DNA from: Stenotrophomonas sp. SAM-B
Lineage (GTDB): Bacteria > Pseudomonadota > Gammaproteobacteria > Xanthomonadales > Xanthomonadaceae
DNA length: 64,000 nt
Assembly: GCF_013387485.1 (NCBI RefSeq)
Contig: NZ_JABBXB010000013.1
Span: 1-64,000 of the forward strand
Direction of reading: 5' to 3'
In this document: positions 7,725-16,693 of the stretch, piece by piece
Layout: each line of letters begins with the position of its first letter
Numbering within the stretch: the stretch's first letter is position 1
The notes under the pieces: generated by a model
The model's input: only the letters and a program-made list of their open reading frames with translations
Databases searched by the model: none
Told to the model about the DNA's origin: nothing
Translations under genes and position numbers: made by a program

Positions 7725-10328
7725 TCAAGGACCATCATCGATGACGTCCTCGCGCGGCAGCTCGCGCTGGTTGTAGGTGTTGGCCATGACGTAGCCGTAC
7801 GCGCCCGCATCGGCGATCAGCATCACATCCTCCGGCGCGGTCGAGGCCGGCAGGCGGCGGCGCTTGCCGAACACATCGCTGGATTCGCAGATCGGCCCGA
7901 CCACATCGAACATCGCTTCGGAGTAGCCGCTCAGGCGGCTCAGGTTCTCGATGTCATGCCAGGCGTCGTACAGGGCCGGACGCATCAGCGTGTTCATGCC
8001 CGCATCCAGTCCGACACGGCGGATGCCGTCCTTCTCGACCACCTGGGTGGCCCGCGCCAGCAGCACGCCGGACTCGGCCACCAGGTAACGACCCGGCTCG
8101 ATCGCCAACCGGAACGCGGGGTGCACCGCCTTCACTTCGGCCAGGCCAACAGCCCAGGCCTCCAGATCGAACGGCTCGTCATCGGCGCTGTACGGGATCG
8201 GCAGGCCACCGCCGATGTCGATGGTCTCGACGCTGCCGATGCGGCGGGCGAACCCGGCCAGTTCATCGCACATCAGGCGCCAGTGCTGCGCGGTTTCCAC
8301 GCCGCTGCCCAGGTGCGCATGCAGGCCGACCACGCGGGTGCCCAGCTCGCCGGCGATGCGCACGAACTCATCCACGCGGGCGATCGGCAGGCCGAACTTG
8401 GAGTCCTTGCCACCGGTGCGGACCTTGGCATGGTGGCCTTCGCCACGGCCCAGGTCGACACGCAGCCACAACTCGCGGTTGCTGAACAGTTCCGGCCAGC
8501 GCTGCAGGGCTTCCACGTTGTCCAGGGTGACGGTCACGCCCAGCGCGAACGCGGCATCGTACTCGGCGTGCGGCGCGAAGCTGGGGGTGAACAGCACGCG
8601 CTTGGGCGACAGCGTCGGCAGCGTGTTGAACACATGCTTGAGCTCGCCGTGCGAGACGCACTCCAGGCCGAAGCCTTCCTGCTCCAGCACTTCCAGGATG
8701 GCCGGGTGCGAGTTGGCCTTGATCGCGTAGTAGCGCTGGTCGATCGCCTTGATCGCGTTCAGCGCGCGCGCACGCGCCCGCACCGTGGCCAGGTTGTAGA
8801 CGTAACGCGGCGTGCCGGCTTGGGCGAGGGTCAGCAGGTGCTCGCGCTGGCCGCGCCACCAGGCGGTTTCGCGCGGGCGGATGGTGCCCGCGATTTCGCG
8901 CCAGCGCGGGCCGAACACTTCACCCTCTTCCACCGGCATCGCGCCGCTGTCGATCAGCTCGGCGTGCAGGATCGGCAGCAGGCCGTCCGCATCGGCCTCG
9001 TCGATGACGAAGGTCAGGTTCAAGTCATTGGACGACTGCGAAATCATGTGCACGCGTTCGCGGCCGAAGGTAGCCCACACGTCCGAGAGCTTGTGCAGCA
9101 TCGAGCGCATGCCGCGGCCGACCAGGGTGATCGCCGCGCACGGCACGATGATCTTGACCTTGCAGATCTGCGACAGGTCGGCCGACAGCGCGGCCAGCAC
9201 ATCGGTGCTGACCAGGTTTTCGGACGGGTCGAGCGAGACGGTCACATTGGTTTCGGCCGAACCGATCAGGTCCACGGAGAGGCCATGCTTCTTGAACAGC
9301 CCGAAAACGTCGGCGAGGAAGCCGACCTGCTGCCACATGCCGATCCCTTCCATCGAGACCAGCACGATGCCGTTGCGGCGGCTGATCGCCTTCACGCCCG
9401 GTACCGCCGCGGCGTTGCCATCGATGCTGGTGCCCGGCAGCTCGGGGCGTTCGGTATCCAGGATCGCCATCGGCACGCCGGCATCGCGGCACGGCTTGAT
9501 CGAGCGCGGGTGCAGCACCTTGGCGCCGGTGGTCGCGATTTCCTGCGCTTCGTAATAGTCCAGGCGGGTCAGCAGGCGCGCATCCGGCACGTCCTTCGGG
9601 TTGGCGCTGAACATGCCCGGCACATCGGTCCAGATCTCCACGCGGCTCGCGCCGAGCAGTGCACCGAAGTACGCCGCGGACGTATCCGAACCGCCGCGAC
9701 CGAGGATGGCGGTGCCACCATCGGCGTGGCGCGAGATGAAGCCCTGGGTGATCAGCATGCGGGTCGGCTGGGCGCGGAAACGCGTGGCCCAGTCGGTCTC
9801 GGCACGCCACTGGCAATTCACCGAAAGGCGCTGCGACCACTCGCTCTGGCTGGGCTGCGGCGGCAGCGCATCGAGCCATTCGCGCGCGTCCATCCAGCCG
9901 AAATCCAGGCCGCTGGCGCGCAGGTAGGCGGCGCCAACGGTCGAGGACAGCAACTCGCCCTGGCCCAGCACCTCGGCCTGCCATTCCAGCGGCCGCCCGG
10001 CGGCACGCGGATCGTCCAGCAGCCCGGAAAGCGCGGCCAGGCGGACATCCAGCGCGGCGGCGTCCAGCTCGAGCTCGGTCAGGAATTCACGGTGGCGCGC
10101 GACCAGCGCGGCGACGCGGTCGCGGCTGTCGGCGGCGCCGTCGGCGATCGCGGTGAGTTCATTGGTCACCCCGGACAACGCCGACACCACCACCAGCACG
10201 CGCGAGCCCGTCTCTTCCGCCCGTTTTTTCGCCAGTTTGCCGATGGTGTCCCAGCGGTGACGACGCGACACGGAGGTGCCGCCGAACTTCAGTACGATCC
10301 AGCGATCGACAAGGGGGGAAGCTGACAT
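7725..10328 (-). CDS. lysAC: Bifunctional aspartate kinase / diaminopimelate decarboxylase
   Basis: An 867-residue natural fusion of the first and last enzymes of lysine synthesis. Residues 1 to about 480 are aspartokinase, with KFGGTSVS near the N-terminus, GRGGSDTSAA, and two ACT-type regulatory segments. From about residue 500 follows diaminopimelate decarboxylase, with the PLP lysine in YYAIKANSHP near 531, HLGSG near 673 and the catalytic GPICESSD near 812. Such fusions are known in Xanthomonas. One polypeptide would allow lysine feedback on both entry and exit, and would tune the DAP pool used for peptidoglycan. It heads the operon lysAC-murL-murD2. Confidence 0.95.
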   Translation of the reverse strand: MSASPLVDRWIVLKFGGTSVSRRHRWDTIGKLAKKRAEETGSRVLVVVSALSGVTNELTAIADGAADSRDRVAALVARHREFLTELELDAAALDVRLAALSGLLDDPRAAGRPLEWQAEVLGQGELLSSTVGAAYLRASGLDFGWMDAREWLDALPPQPSQSEWSQRLSVNCQWRAETDWATRFRAQPTRMLITQGFISRHADGGTAILGRGGSDTSAAYFGALLGASRVEIWTDVPGMFSANPKDVPDARLLTRLDYYEAQEIATTGAKVLHPRSIKPCRDAGVPMAILDTERPELPGTSIDGNAAAVPGVKAISRRNGIVLVSMEGIGMWQQVGFLADVFGLFKKHGLSVDLIGSAETNVTVSLDPSENLVSTDVLAALSADLSQICKVKIIVPCAAITLVGRGMRSMLHKLSDVWATFGRERVHMISQSSNDLNLTFVIDEADADGLLPILHAELIDSGAMPVEEGEVFGPRWREIAGTIRPRETAWWRGQREHLLTLAQAGTPRYVYNLATVRARARALNAIKAIDQRYYAIKANSHPAILEVLEQEGFGLECVSHGELKHVFNTLPTLSPKRVLFTPSFAPHAEYDAAFALGVTVTLDNVEALQRWPELFSNRELWLRVDLGRGEGHHAKVRTGGKDSKFGLPIARVDEFVRIAGELGTRVVGLHAHLGSGVETAQHWRLMCDELAGFARRIGSVETIDIGGGLPIPYSADDEPFDLEAWAVGLAEVKAVHPAFRLAIEPGRYLVAESGVLLARATQVVEKDGIRRVGLDAGMNTLMRPALYDAWHDIENLSRLSGYSEAMFDVVGPICESSDVFGKRRRLPASTAPEDVMLIADAGAYGYVMANTYNQRELPREDVIDDGP

Positions 10329-10532
10329 GGAGGTGGAGGTTTGGGTAGTGAGGGGGATCGCCCGGCACGCCGGGCCGAACCCCCGATTCTATGCCAAGCC
10401 TGGCCGTTGCAGGGCCCGGGCGGCGCAGGCGGGCCGGATTTGTGCCGACACCGGTCCACGCGCCGCCGTACACGGCCCGGGAGGCGGCGCCGGTTGGTAA
10501 GCTGCCCGCCCGTTTTCGTCGAGCGTACCGCC

Positions 10533-11408
10533 ATGACCTCCCGTCGTTTCCTGCAGCTGGATGTGTTCTCGCCCTACCCCGGCGCCGGCAACCCGTTGGC
10601 CGTGGTGCTCGATGCGCAGGGCCTGGACGAGGCGGCGATGCAGGCCATCGCCCGCTGGACCCGGCTGCCCGAGACCACCTTCGTGTTCCCACCGCAGGCC
10701 CCGGGCGCCAGCTACGGCATCCGCATGTTCAGTCCGCAGAAGGAAGTGCCGTTCGCCGGCCATCCCAGCGTGGGCACCGCCCATGCGGTGCTGGAACTGG
10801 GCGTGGCCGCGCCGGTAGAGGGCGTGCTGATCCAGGACGGCATCGCCGGGGCCCTGCCGCTGCGCGTGGACGGCAGCGGTGAGGCCCGCACCATCGCAAT
10901 CCGCACCCCGCGCGCCGCCGTGGCCGAAGTGACCACCGCCGCCGATCCCCGCCTGCAGGCCGTCCTGGCCGGTTGGCCACTGGGCAGCCTGCCGCCGGCG
11001 CGCATGGCCGGTGGCCGCAGCTGGTGGGTGGTGGAACTGGCTGACGAAGCCGCCCTGCGCGCGCTCACCCCCGACTGGGACGCCGTGGCAACGCTGGCCG
11101 AGGCGACCGACAGCATGGGTGTGTTCGCTTATGCGCGCAGCCAGGGCCAGGCCTGGGATCTCGCGGTCCGCGCCTTCGTCGGCAATGGCCGTCGCTTTGA
11201 AGATGCTGCCTCCGGTGCGGCCAATGCCGTGCTCGCCGCCTGGCTGGACAGCCGCGACGCGCTGCCGGGTACCGCGCACGGTTACGTGGTCAGCCAGGGC
11301 CGGGAAGTCGGCCACGATGCGCGCCTGACCCTGCGCATCGATGACCATGGTGACGTCTGGTCCGGCGGCCAGGTGCAGACCGTCATCCGCGGCACGCTGG
11401 ACTGGTAA
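10533..11408 (+). CDS. PhzF family isomerase/epimerase
   Basis: A 291-residue PhzF-like protein with the diaminopimelate-epimerase fold. Visible signatures are FLQLDVFSPYPGAGNPLAVV at the N-terminus, LPETTFVF with the likely catalytic Glu, FAGHPSVGTAH, and FEDAASGAANAVLAAW in the C-terminal half. PhzF itself isomerises dihydro-3-hydroxyanthranilate in phenazine synthesis, but there are no other phenazine genes nearby, so the substrate is unknown. The ATG at 10533 matches where homology begins. It is transcribed divergently from lysAC across a 204-bp gap. Confidence 0.88.
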   Translation: MTSRRFLQLDVFSPYPGAGNPLAVVLDAQGLDEAAMQAIARWTRLPETTFVFPPQAPGASYGIRMFSPQKEVPFAGHPSVGTAHAVLELGVAAPVEGVLIQDGIAGALPLRVDGSGEARTIAIRTPRAAVAEVTTAADPRLQAVLAGWPLGSLPPARMAGGRSWWVVELADEAALRALTPDWDAVATLAEATDSMGVFAYARSQGQAWDLAVRAFVGNGRRFEDAASGAANAVLAAWLDSRDALPGTAHGYVVSQGREVGHDARLTLRIDDHGDVWSGGQVQTVIRGTLDW

Positions 11409-11420
11409 ACCCGCGGCGCC

Positions 11421-13094
11421 TCAGCGCGCCGCCTCGTATACCGGTGCGCCATCGACCCAGGTCGAGCGCACCTGCAGGTCGGCCAGCCCGGCCGGCGGAA
11501 CGCTGAGCGGGTCGCGGTCGAGCACAACGAAGTCCGCGCGCAGTCCCGGCTGCAACCGGCCGACCTGGGCTTCGTCATGGCCCGCCCACGCCGCATCGGC
11601 GGTGAAACCGCGCAGCGCTTCCGCCGCCGTCAGGCGCTGATCGGGCTGCCAGCCCCCTGGCGGCTGGCCGGCACGGTCCTGGCGGGTAACCGCGGCATAC
11701 AGGCCCAGGCGTGGATCGACCTGCTCGACCGGGAAATCCGAGCCGAGCGCAAGCCGCGCACCGGAGGCCAGCATCCGTCGCCACGCATAGGCACCGCGGA
11801 TGCGCTCGGGACCGACCCGATCCTGCGCCCAGCCCATGTCCGACGTGGCGTGGGTGGGTTGCATCGAGGCGATCACGCCGAGCTGGGCGAAGCGCGGAAT
11901 GTCCTCCAGCGCGACCACCTGCGCATGCTCGATCCGCCAGCGGTGATCCGTGGCGCGACGCTTGCCCAGCACCTTCTGATAGGTGTCCAGTGCGATCCGG
12001 TTGCCACGATCCCCGATCGCATGCGTGGCGACCTGGACATGACAGGTATCGGCCCTGCGCACCGCCGTTTCAAAGTCGTCGGCTGAGGTCACCAGCAACC
12101 CACGGTTGTGCGGGTCGTCGCTGTAATCGGCCAACAGCGCGGCCCCGCGGCTGCCCAGCGCCCCATCCATGAACAGTTTCACCCCGCGCATCTCCAGGCG
12201 ACCACCGGCGTGCTGGTACGCGCCTTGGGCACAGAGATCCGCCAGGGCATCGCCATTGCCATCGGCATACGCATCGATGCGCAGAGGCAGCTTGCCGGCA
12301 TCGGCGAAGCGGCGCATCAGGGCCAGGTCGGCGCGCGATACGCCCATGTCGTGCACACCGGTCAGGCCCTGGCTGACCGCCTTGTCCAGCGCGCGGGCCA
12401 GCATCTGCTCGCGTGCGGCCTCGCTCGGTGCCGGGATCGCGGCCTGCACGAGCGACATCGCTTCATCGACGAACACCCCGCTCGGTTGCCCCTTGGCATC
12501 GCGCACGATGCGCCCGCCGGCCGGTTGCCAGCTGCCCTTCAATGCGCGTTGCCCGGGTTGCCGTGCGACGGCACGCAGTGCCGCGCTGTTGCCCCAGCCG
12601 GCATGGCCATCGATGCGGCCCAGCCAGACCGGCCGGTCCGGGAACGCCGCGTCGAGATCGGCCACGGTCGGGAACTGTTTGTCCGGCCAGCGATTCTGGT
12701 CCCAGCCGCTGCCCAGCAGCCAGCCCTCGGGATTGTCAGCCGCGAAACGCTGCAGGCGCGCGACGATGTCCCGGGTACTGGTCGCGCCGGTGAGGTCGGC
12801 CTGCATCAGGGTGCCGCCGAGGAACATCAGGTGGGCATGCGCGTCGATCAGGCCCGGAATCACGGTTGCCTGGCCGACGTCGGTCAATGCCGCGAGTGGA
12901 TACAGCGTGAGCATCGCCTGTCGGTCACCGACGGCAAGCACGCGTCCGGTATCGGTATCCCAGGCCAGCGCAGTGGCGGCCGGTGCGTCGGGATCGCCGG
13001 TATGGATCGTCGCAGCGGTCAGCAGGCGGACATCGGCCTGCGCGGTGCCGGCCAGCAGGCAGGCGATCAGGGCGGCAAGAGCGGTCGGACGCAT
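11421..13094 (-). CDS. Exported YtcJ-like amidohydrolase
   Basis: A 557-residue amidohydrolase-superfamily protein with a Sec signal peptide ([20 protein letters not shown]). The metal-binding [11 protein letters not shown] motif, the [14 protein letters not shown] segment and the C-terminal LGSDFPVE and [10 protein letters not shown] motifs fit the YtcJ/amidohydrolase-3 subfamily. These enzymes hydrolyse C-N bonds in varied amides; the substrate here is unknown and it would work in the periplasm. It converges with the PhzF-like gene, 12 bp away, and ends the minus-strand pair with osmC upstream. Confidence 0.88.
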   Translation of the reverse strand: MRPTALAALIACLLAGTAQADVRLLTAATIHTGDPDAPAATALAWDTDTGRVLAVGDRQAMLTLYPLAALTDVGQATVIPGLIDAHAHLMFLGGTLMQADLTGATSTRDIVARLQRFAADNPEGWLLGSGWDQNRWPDKQFPTVADLDAAFPDRPVWLGRIDGHAGWGNSAALRAVARQPGQRALKGSWQPAGGRIVRDAKGQPSGVFVDEAMSLVQAAIPAPSEAAREQMLARALDKAVSQGLTGVHDMGVSRADLALMRRFADAGKLPLRIDAYADGNGDALADLCAQGAYQHAGGRLEMRGVKLFMDGALGSRGAALLADYSDDPHNRGLLVTSADDFETAVRRADTCHVQVATHAIGDRGNRIALDTYQKVLGKRRATDHRWRIEHAQVVALEDIPRFAQLGVIASMQPTHATSDMGWAQDRVGPERIRGAYAWRRMLASGARLALGSDFPVEQVDPRLGLYAAVTRQDRAGQPPGGWQPDQRLTAAEALRGFTADAAWAGHDEAQVGRLQPGLRADFVVLDRDPLSVPPAGLADLQVRSTWVDGAPVYEAAR

Positions 13095-13180
13095 GCAGAG
13101 ACCCCACAACAGGAAAGCGGCGACTATGCGGCCGCCGCTTTCCCATCACAATCTGCTGTGCACCAATCCGTCTGCGCGGA

Positions 13181-13615
13181 TCAGCCGGCCAGCTCGGCCT
13201 CGAGCGTGATCGGCACCGCGCTGAGTGCCTTGGACACCGGGCAGTTCTGCTTGGCGTCATCGGCGATGGCGCGGAACTGGGTGGCCTCGATGTTCGGCAC
13301 CACGGCCTTCACCTTCAACGTGATCTGCGACAGCTGCGGGCCGCCCTCCATCGAGAGGTCGACCTTGGCTTCGGTATCCAGCGAAGTGGGCACGAAACCG
13401 GCCTCGGTGAGCTTGGCCGAGAGTGCCATGGTGAAGCACCCGGCGTGCGCGGCGGCGATCAGTTCTTCCGGGTTGGTGCCCTTCTCATCGCCGAAGCGGC
13501 TGCTGAAGGCATAGCGGGTTTTGTCCATCAAGCCGCTCTGGGGCGTACTCAATTGTCCCTTGCCTGTCTTGAGGTCACCTTCCCAATGCGCGGTGGCATG
13601 ACGCGAAATACCCAT
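13181..13615 (-). CDS. osmC: OsmC family peroxiredoxin
   Basis: A 144-residue OsmC-type thiol peroxidase that reduces organic hydroperoxides. The two redox cysteines are visible, in [12 protein letters not shown] near residue 60 and QNCPVSKAL near 124, and the catalytic Glu is in [11 protein letters not shown]. The start at 13615 has a strong AGGAG site 8 bases upstream and gives the typical [14 protein letters not shown]-terminus. The [12 protein letters not shown]-terminus is complete. It is probably stress-induced, but no regulatory site is obvious. Confidence 0.92.
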   Translation of the reverse strand: MGISRHATAHWEGDLKTGKGQLSTPQSGLMDKTRYAFSSRFGDEKGTNPEELIAAAHAGCFTMALSAKLTEAGFVPTSLDTEAKVDLSMEGGPQLSQITLKVKAVVPNIEATQFRAIADDAKQNCPVSKALSAVPITLEAELAG

Positions 13616-13979
13616 CGTTGATCTCCTGCGGGATGAATGGCCTGGCCAGCCTAGACCGGTCCGCGTTAGCACCGTGTCTGGCTGCCGTCAGGCAATCGGC
13701 AGGCGCCGCCCCCAGCTGAATCGGATCTCAAGACGGATGCTGTTTTCAAGTGGTTTTCGTGCGACAGTCGGGGTGCGACGGTCCATGACCGATGGCCTCC
13801 GCCGCGAGGGCGGACCCTGTTTTTTGGCTATGACCTGATGCACTGCGGTAACGAAGGGCGTGGAAATCACGAATTTTTATGCGTTTGCCTATTGGCGGCG
13901 CCCCATAGTTGCCCTACATTTCGCTTGCCGACGGGGTTCGGCGCGACCAAACAACCAACCGTTCACGGAACAGGAAACC
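13616..13979. other. Intergenic region, 364 bp, upstream of the HU-like gene
   Basis: No gene is supported here. The right end should hold the promoter of the HU-like gene: TTGGCG at 13893-13898 and TACATT at 13915-13920 are spaced by 16 bp. A weak hairpin near 13799-13815 precedes a T-run (13819-13825). Base composition is lower in GC than the surrounding genes. Confidence 0.45.
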
Positions 13980-14378
13980 ATGGCAAAGACCGCTAAGAAG
14001 GCTGCCCCGAAGAAGGCAGTAAAGAAAGTCGCTACGAAGGCAGCCGCGAAGCCGGCCGCTCCCAAGCCGATCAAGGAAGTGCTGAGCAAGTCTGGTCTGG
14101 TTGCACACATCGTTGAAGCGTCCGGCGTTGTCGCCAAGGACGTGCGCGCCGTGCTCGCCTCGCTGGAAGGCGCCGTCGCCGCTTCGGTGCACAAGAAGGG
14201 CGCTGGCAGCTTCACGCTGCCGGGCCTGCTGAAGATCTCCACCGTCAGCGTGCCGGCCAAGCCGAAGCGCAAGGGCATCAACCCGTTCACCAAGGAAGAG
14301 CAGTGGTTCGCCGCCAAGCCGGCCTCCACCAAGCTGAAGGTGCGTCCGCTCAAGAAGCTCAAGGACGCTGCGCTCTAA
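13980..14378 (+). CDS. Histone-like HU-family protein with lysine/alanine-rich tail
   Basis: A 132-residue nucleoid protein. Residues 1 to about 30 are a Lys/Ala/Pro tail (AKTAKKAAPKKAVKKVATKA) resembling a eukaryotic H1 or core-histone tail. The rest is a diverged HU/IHF fold (KSGLVAHIVEASGVVAKDVRAVLASLE, then GAGSFTLPGLLKI and a basic arm around KPKRKGINPF). It should bind DNA without strong sequence preference. AGGAAACC precedes the ATG. It is a single gene followed by a strong terminator, consistent with abundant expression. The tail is rich in residues that could be acetylated or methylated, and a SET-domain gene lies 2.3 kb away. Confidence 0.85.
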   Translation: MAKTAKKAAPKKAVKKVATKAAAKPAAPKPIKEVLSKSGLVAHIVEASGVVAKDVRAVLASLEGAVAASVHKKGAGSFTLPGLLKISTVSVPAKPKRKGINPFTKEEQWFAAKPASTKLKVRPLKKLKDAAL

Positions 14379-14402
14379 TCCGCGCGCTTCCTGCAGCACC
14401 CG

Positions 14403-14436
14403 GACGGGACGGCTCACGCCGTCCCGTCTTTTTTTT
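14403..14436 (+). terminator. Rho-independent terminator of the HU-like gene
   Basis: GACGGGACGGC and GCCGTCCCGTC form a perfect 11-bp stem with loop TCAC, followed by eight Ts. Confidence 0.97.
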
Positions 14437-14669
14437 GATTTTGCGAGGGACCTGCCGGTCGCTGCGGGGCTCGGCGTGCGCAGCGAAACACAGCGTTTCC
14501 GAACACGCGTCGGGGGAGCAAAGCGCACGGAAACACCTGTCCTGCCGCGATCCACGGCATGGCAGAACCGACCGGAACGCACAGGGTGGAACACTGCGTG
14601 CGACCGCGCCTGTCGTCGCGGTACGGATCGCAGCCTATGGTGGCCTTGTCCCCCACCGTGCAGGCAGCC

Positions 14670-14981
14670 ATGGCCAGCTCTTCTTCCCAGCGTTACCGCA
14701 TCACCGTCACCCCGATCGAAAAGGACGGCCTGCAGTGCAGCGGGCGCTGCACCATCGAGCTGGAACATCGCGCGCAGCAGGACTGGATGCGCCTGCTGGA
14801 AACCGCGCGGCGCACCACCGGGCTCAGCGGTGACGAGCGTGCCGCGGCGATCGTCGCCACCCAGTTGCTGCGCGATCTCGCCCGGCGTCACGCCGACGAA
14901 CCCGACCATCCGTTGACCGTGCTGCAGCCACAGCTGGACGAGGTGCTGGCCGCGCTGGAATTGATCCAGGGCGCGCCCTGA
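14670..14981 (+). CDS. DUF3861 family protein
   Basis: A 103-residue small soluble protein. RYRITVTPIEKDGLQCSGRC, the ELEHRAQQDWMRLLE segment and GLSGDERAAAIVATQLL match my memory of the DUF3861 family, whose function is unknown. Start at 14670 (MASSSSQRYRIT) is preferred by homology; an in-frame start at 14637 would add 11 residues. The stop overlaps the presumed CTG start of the next small gene. Confidence 0.7.
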   Translation: MASSSSQRYRITVTPIEKDGLQCSGRCTIELEHRAQQDWMRLLETARRTTGLSGDERAAAIVATQLLRDLARRHADEPDHPLTVLQPQLDEVLAALELIQGAP

Positions 14982-15259
14982 ACCAGGCGCCCGCCTGGAC
15001 CGGTGGCGGACCGGGCAGTCATCCCGACGATGCGGTCCTGCGCGCACTGCCCGGGTTCTGCGGGCTGCGCATCACGACCCAGGCGCCGATCGCCCGCGAC
15101 ACGGCGACGCCCTCCCGACTGCGCGAAGTCCCGGTCCAGATCCGGGTCGGCACGGCGTGCGGCACGCTGCGCTTCGAGGGCTGGTATCGACTGCAGCCCC
15201 GCGTGGATGGCAGTGGCTGGGAAATCCATGGCGCCTCGATCCAGCCGGTGATGAACTGA
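14978..15259 (+). CDS. Small unknown protein, possible CTG start
   Basis: A 93-codon open frame with almost every codon ending in G or C, which strongly suggests coding. It contains PGFCGLRITTQAPIARDTA and ends in GWEIHGASIQPVMN. There is no ATG, GTG or TTG start in the open stretch (14834-15259). The best candidate is the CTG at 14978, which overlaps the upstream stop as CTGA and follows AGGG at a proper distance. Alternatives are a -1 shift out of the DUF3861 gene or a sequencing error. I do not recognise the family. Confidence 0.5.
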   Translation: MNQAPAWTGGGPGSHPDDAVLRALPGFCGLRITTQAPIARDTATPSRLREVPVQIRVGTACGTLRFEGWYRLQPRVDGSGWEIHGASIQPVMN

Positions 15260-15357
15260 CCGCAGCGGAAAGGACGTTGATCTGCGTGCGCGTACGTCAA
15301 AGCTGGATTCAGCCGCACGCGCTATTGTTGGCCTCTCACTCCCCACGGCCTGCCGCC

Positions 15358-15954
15358 ATGAATGTTCGCCCGCTGTTGTCCCGCCTCGCCGCCTGCACCG
15401 TGTTGCTCGCCGCCGCCATCGGCGCGCAGGCCGCACCCAGCGTGTCCGGCCGCCAGTTGTCGGTCGGTGCCACCGATGTGCAGCAGTATCTCGATGGCAG
15501 CTTCCCGCGTACCCAGAACGCGCTGGGCGGGTTGATCGCGATGACGATGAGTCACCCGCAGCTGACCCTGCCGCAGGGCAGCCGACTGGACCTGGGCTTC
15601 GATGTGGCCATGGCCACCGCCGGCGGCACTCCGGCACCACTGGGCAAGGTGAAGCTCAGCAGCGGCCTGCGCTATGACGCGCAGACCCAGGGCTTCCATC
15701 TGCAGGAGCCGACGGTGGATGACTTCACCCCGGCCAACAACGGCGGCAAGCTGGATTCACGCACGCGCAGCCTGCTCAACGCCTGGCTCGCCGATTACGC
15801 CCAGCGCGAGCCGATCTACAAGATCGACCCGAGCGTGGGCGCCCTGCTCGGCGCGCTGCAGGTGCAGTCGGCCCAAGTGGAGAACGGCAAGCTGGTGGTC
15901 ACCTTCAACCAGGATCTCGGCGCACTCGTGCCGGCCGGGGTGCTGGGCAAATAA
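15358..15954 (+). CDS. DUF1439 family exported protein
   Basis: A 198-residue protein with a signal peptide (RLAACTVLLAAAIGAQAAP) and no lipobox Cys at the cleavage site. The mature part (SVSGRQLSVGATDVQQYLDG, then LDLGFDVAMA and KLSSGLRYDAQT) resembles the DUF1439/YceB family, whose members are periplasmic or lipid-anchored with a lipid-binding-like fold. Function is unknown. A SMAG palindrome begins 8 bp after the stop. Confidence 0.75.
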   Translation: MNVRPLLSRLAACTVLLAAAIGAQAAPSVSGRQLSVGATDVQQYLDGSFPRTQNALGGLIAMTMSHPQLTLPQGSRLDLGFDVAMATAGGTPAPLGKVKLSSGLRYDAQTQGFHLQEPTVDDFTPANNGGKLDSRTRSLLNAWLADYAQREPIYKIDPSVGALLGALQVQSAQVENGKLVVTFNQDLGALVPAGVLGK

Positions 15955-15961
15955 CCGGGAT

Positions 15962-15987
15962 GGCACCGACCAACGGTCGGTGCCTAC
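15962..15987. repeat. SMAG-type palindrome
   Basis: GGCACCGACC and GGTCGGTGCC form a 10-bp stem, followed by CTAC. It lies between the convergent DUF1439 and PfpI genes. Confidence 0.75.
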
Positions 15988-16034
15988 ACGCTAAATCGGT
16001 GCCTGCACGCTCAACGGGTGTCTACAGGCTCAAC
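15979..16034. repeat. Three degenerate 18-19 bp direct repeats
   Basis: GGTGCCTACACGCTAAATC, GGTGCCTGCACGCTCAAC and GGGTGTCTACAGGCTCAAC follow one another. The first shares its left end with the SMAG unit and the last runs into the stop codon of the PfpI gene. They may be decayed copies of a SMAG end. Confidence 0.6.
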
Positions 16035-16572
16035 CGGCCAACGCCTTGGCCACCGCATCGGCGAACGCCGGGATGTCACCCGGCTTGCGGCTGGTGATCA
16101 GGCCACCATCCACGACAACCTCGGCATCGGTCCATTCGGCGCCGGCATTACCCAGATCGGTCTTCAGCGAAGGCCAGGACGTGACCTTGCGGCCCTTGGC
16201 CAGGCCCGACTCGACCAGCAGCCACGGGCCGTGGCAGATCGCCGCGACCGGCTTGCCTGCCGCCCCGAATGCCTTGATCAGGGCGACCGCGTCGGTGTCG
16301 ATGCGCAGCTTGTCGGGATTGATCACACCGCCGGGCAGCACCAGCGCGTCGTAATCGTCGGCCTTGGCGCCCTTCAGCGGCGCATCGACCTTCACGTTCT
16401 CACCCCAGTCCTTGTCTTTCCAGCCGCGGATCTGGCTGGCATCGCCGGGCGCGATCACCTTCACCGAGGCCCCCCAGGATTCCAGCAGGCGCTTGGGTTC
16501 CTGCAGCTCGGACTGTTCGAAACCATCGGTGGCGAGGATCGCGATGTACTTGCCGTTGAGTGCGTGTGCCAT
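16030..16572 (-). CDS. DJ-1/PfpI family protein
   Basis: A 180-residue cytoplasmic protein of the type-1 glutamine amidotransferase-like superfamily. The nucleophile elbow is AICHGPWLLVES with Cys near residue 106, preceded by ALVLPGGVINPD. Closest in feel to PfpI/YhbO, which are reported as proteases, deglycases or chaperones for glycated proteins. The start at 16572 gives MAHALNGKYIAILATDGFE, the usual N-terminus. It follows the SET-domain gene on the same strand after a 12-bp-stem hairpin. Confidence 0.88.
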   Translation of the reverse strand: MAHALNGKYIAILATDGFEQSELQEPKRLLESWGASVKVIAPGDASQIRGWKDKDWGENVKVDAPLKGAKADDYDALVLPGGVINPDKLRIDTDAVALIKAFGAAGKPVAAICHGPWLLVESGLAKGRKVTSWPSLKTDLGNAGAEWTDAEVVVDGGLITSRKPGDIPAFADAVAKALAG

Positions 16573-16656
16573 GGAGCGGCTCCAGTAAGTGGGAGCGCCC
16601 AGTGTGGCCACGTGCGCATTGGGCGACGGTGACCACGATGTGCACAGCGTGTCGGC

Positions 16657-16685
16657 GCAACCACCGACCCTCAGTCGGTGGTTGC
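16657..16685. repeat. Perfect 12-bp-stem hairpin
   Basis: GCAACCACCGAC and GTCGGTGGTTGC flank a 5-nt loop. It lies 8 bp past the SET-domain stop codon. There is no T-run. It resembles SMAG palindromes but lacks GTAG. Confidence 0.7.
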
Positions 16686-16693
16686 CAACGGTA

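Noticed and set aside
5910-10325. A 1471-codon plus-strand open frame opposite lysAC, murL and murD2
   Set aside because: It is the antisense shadow of three clearly coding minus-strand genes. GC-rich third positions remove stop codons on the other strand; the translation is Arg/Gln/Ala/His-rich with no domain.
10533-11408. Phenazine biosynthesis locus, from the PhzF-like gene
   Set aside because: No other phz genes are near and PhzF-like proteins are common outside phenazine producers.
15019-15318. A 99-codon minus-strand frame opposite the CTG-start gene
   Set aside because: Codon usage is poor on this strand and excellent on the plus strand; the translation shows no recognisable features.
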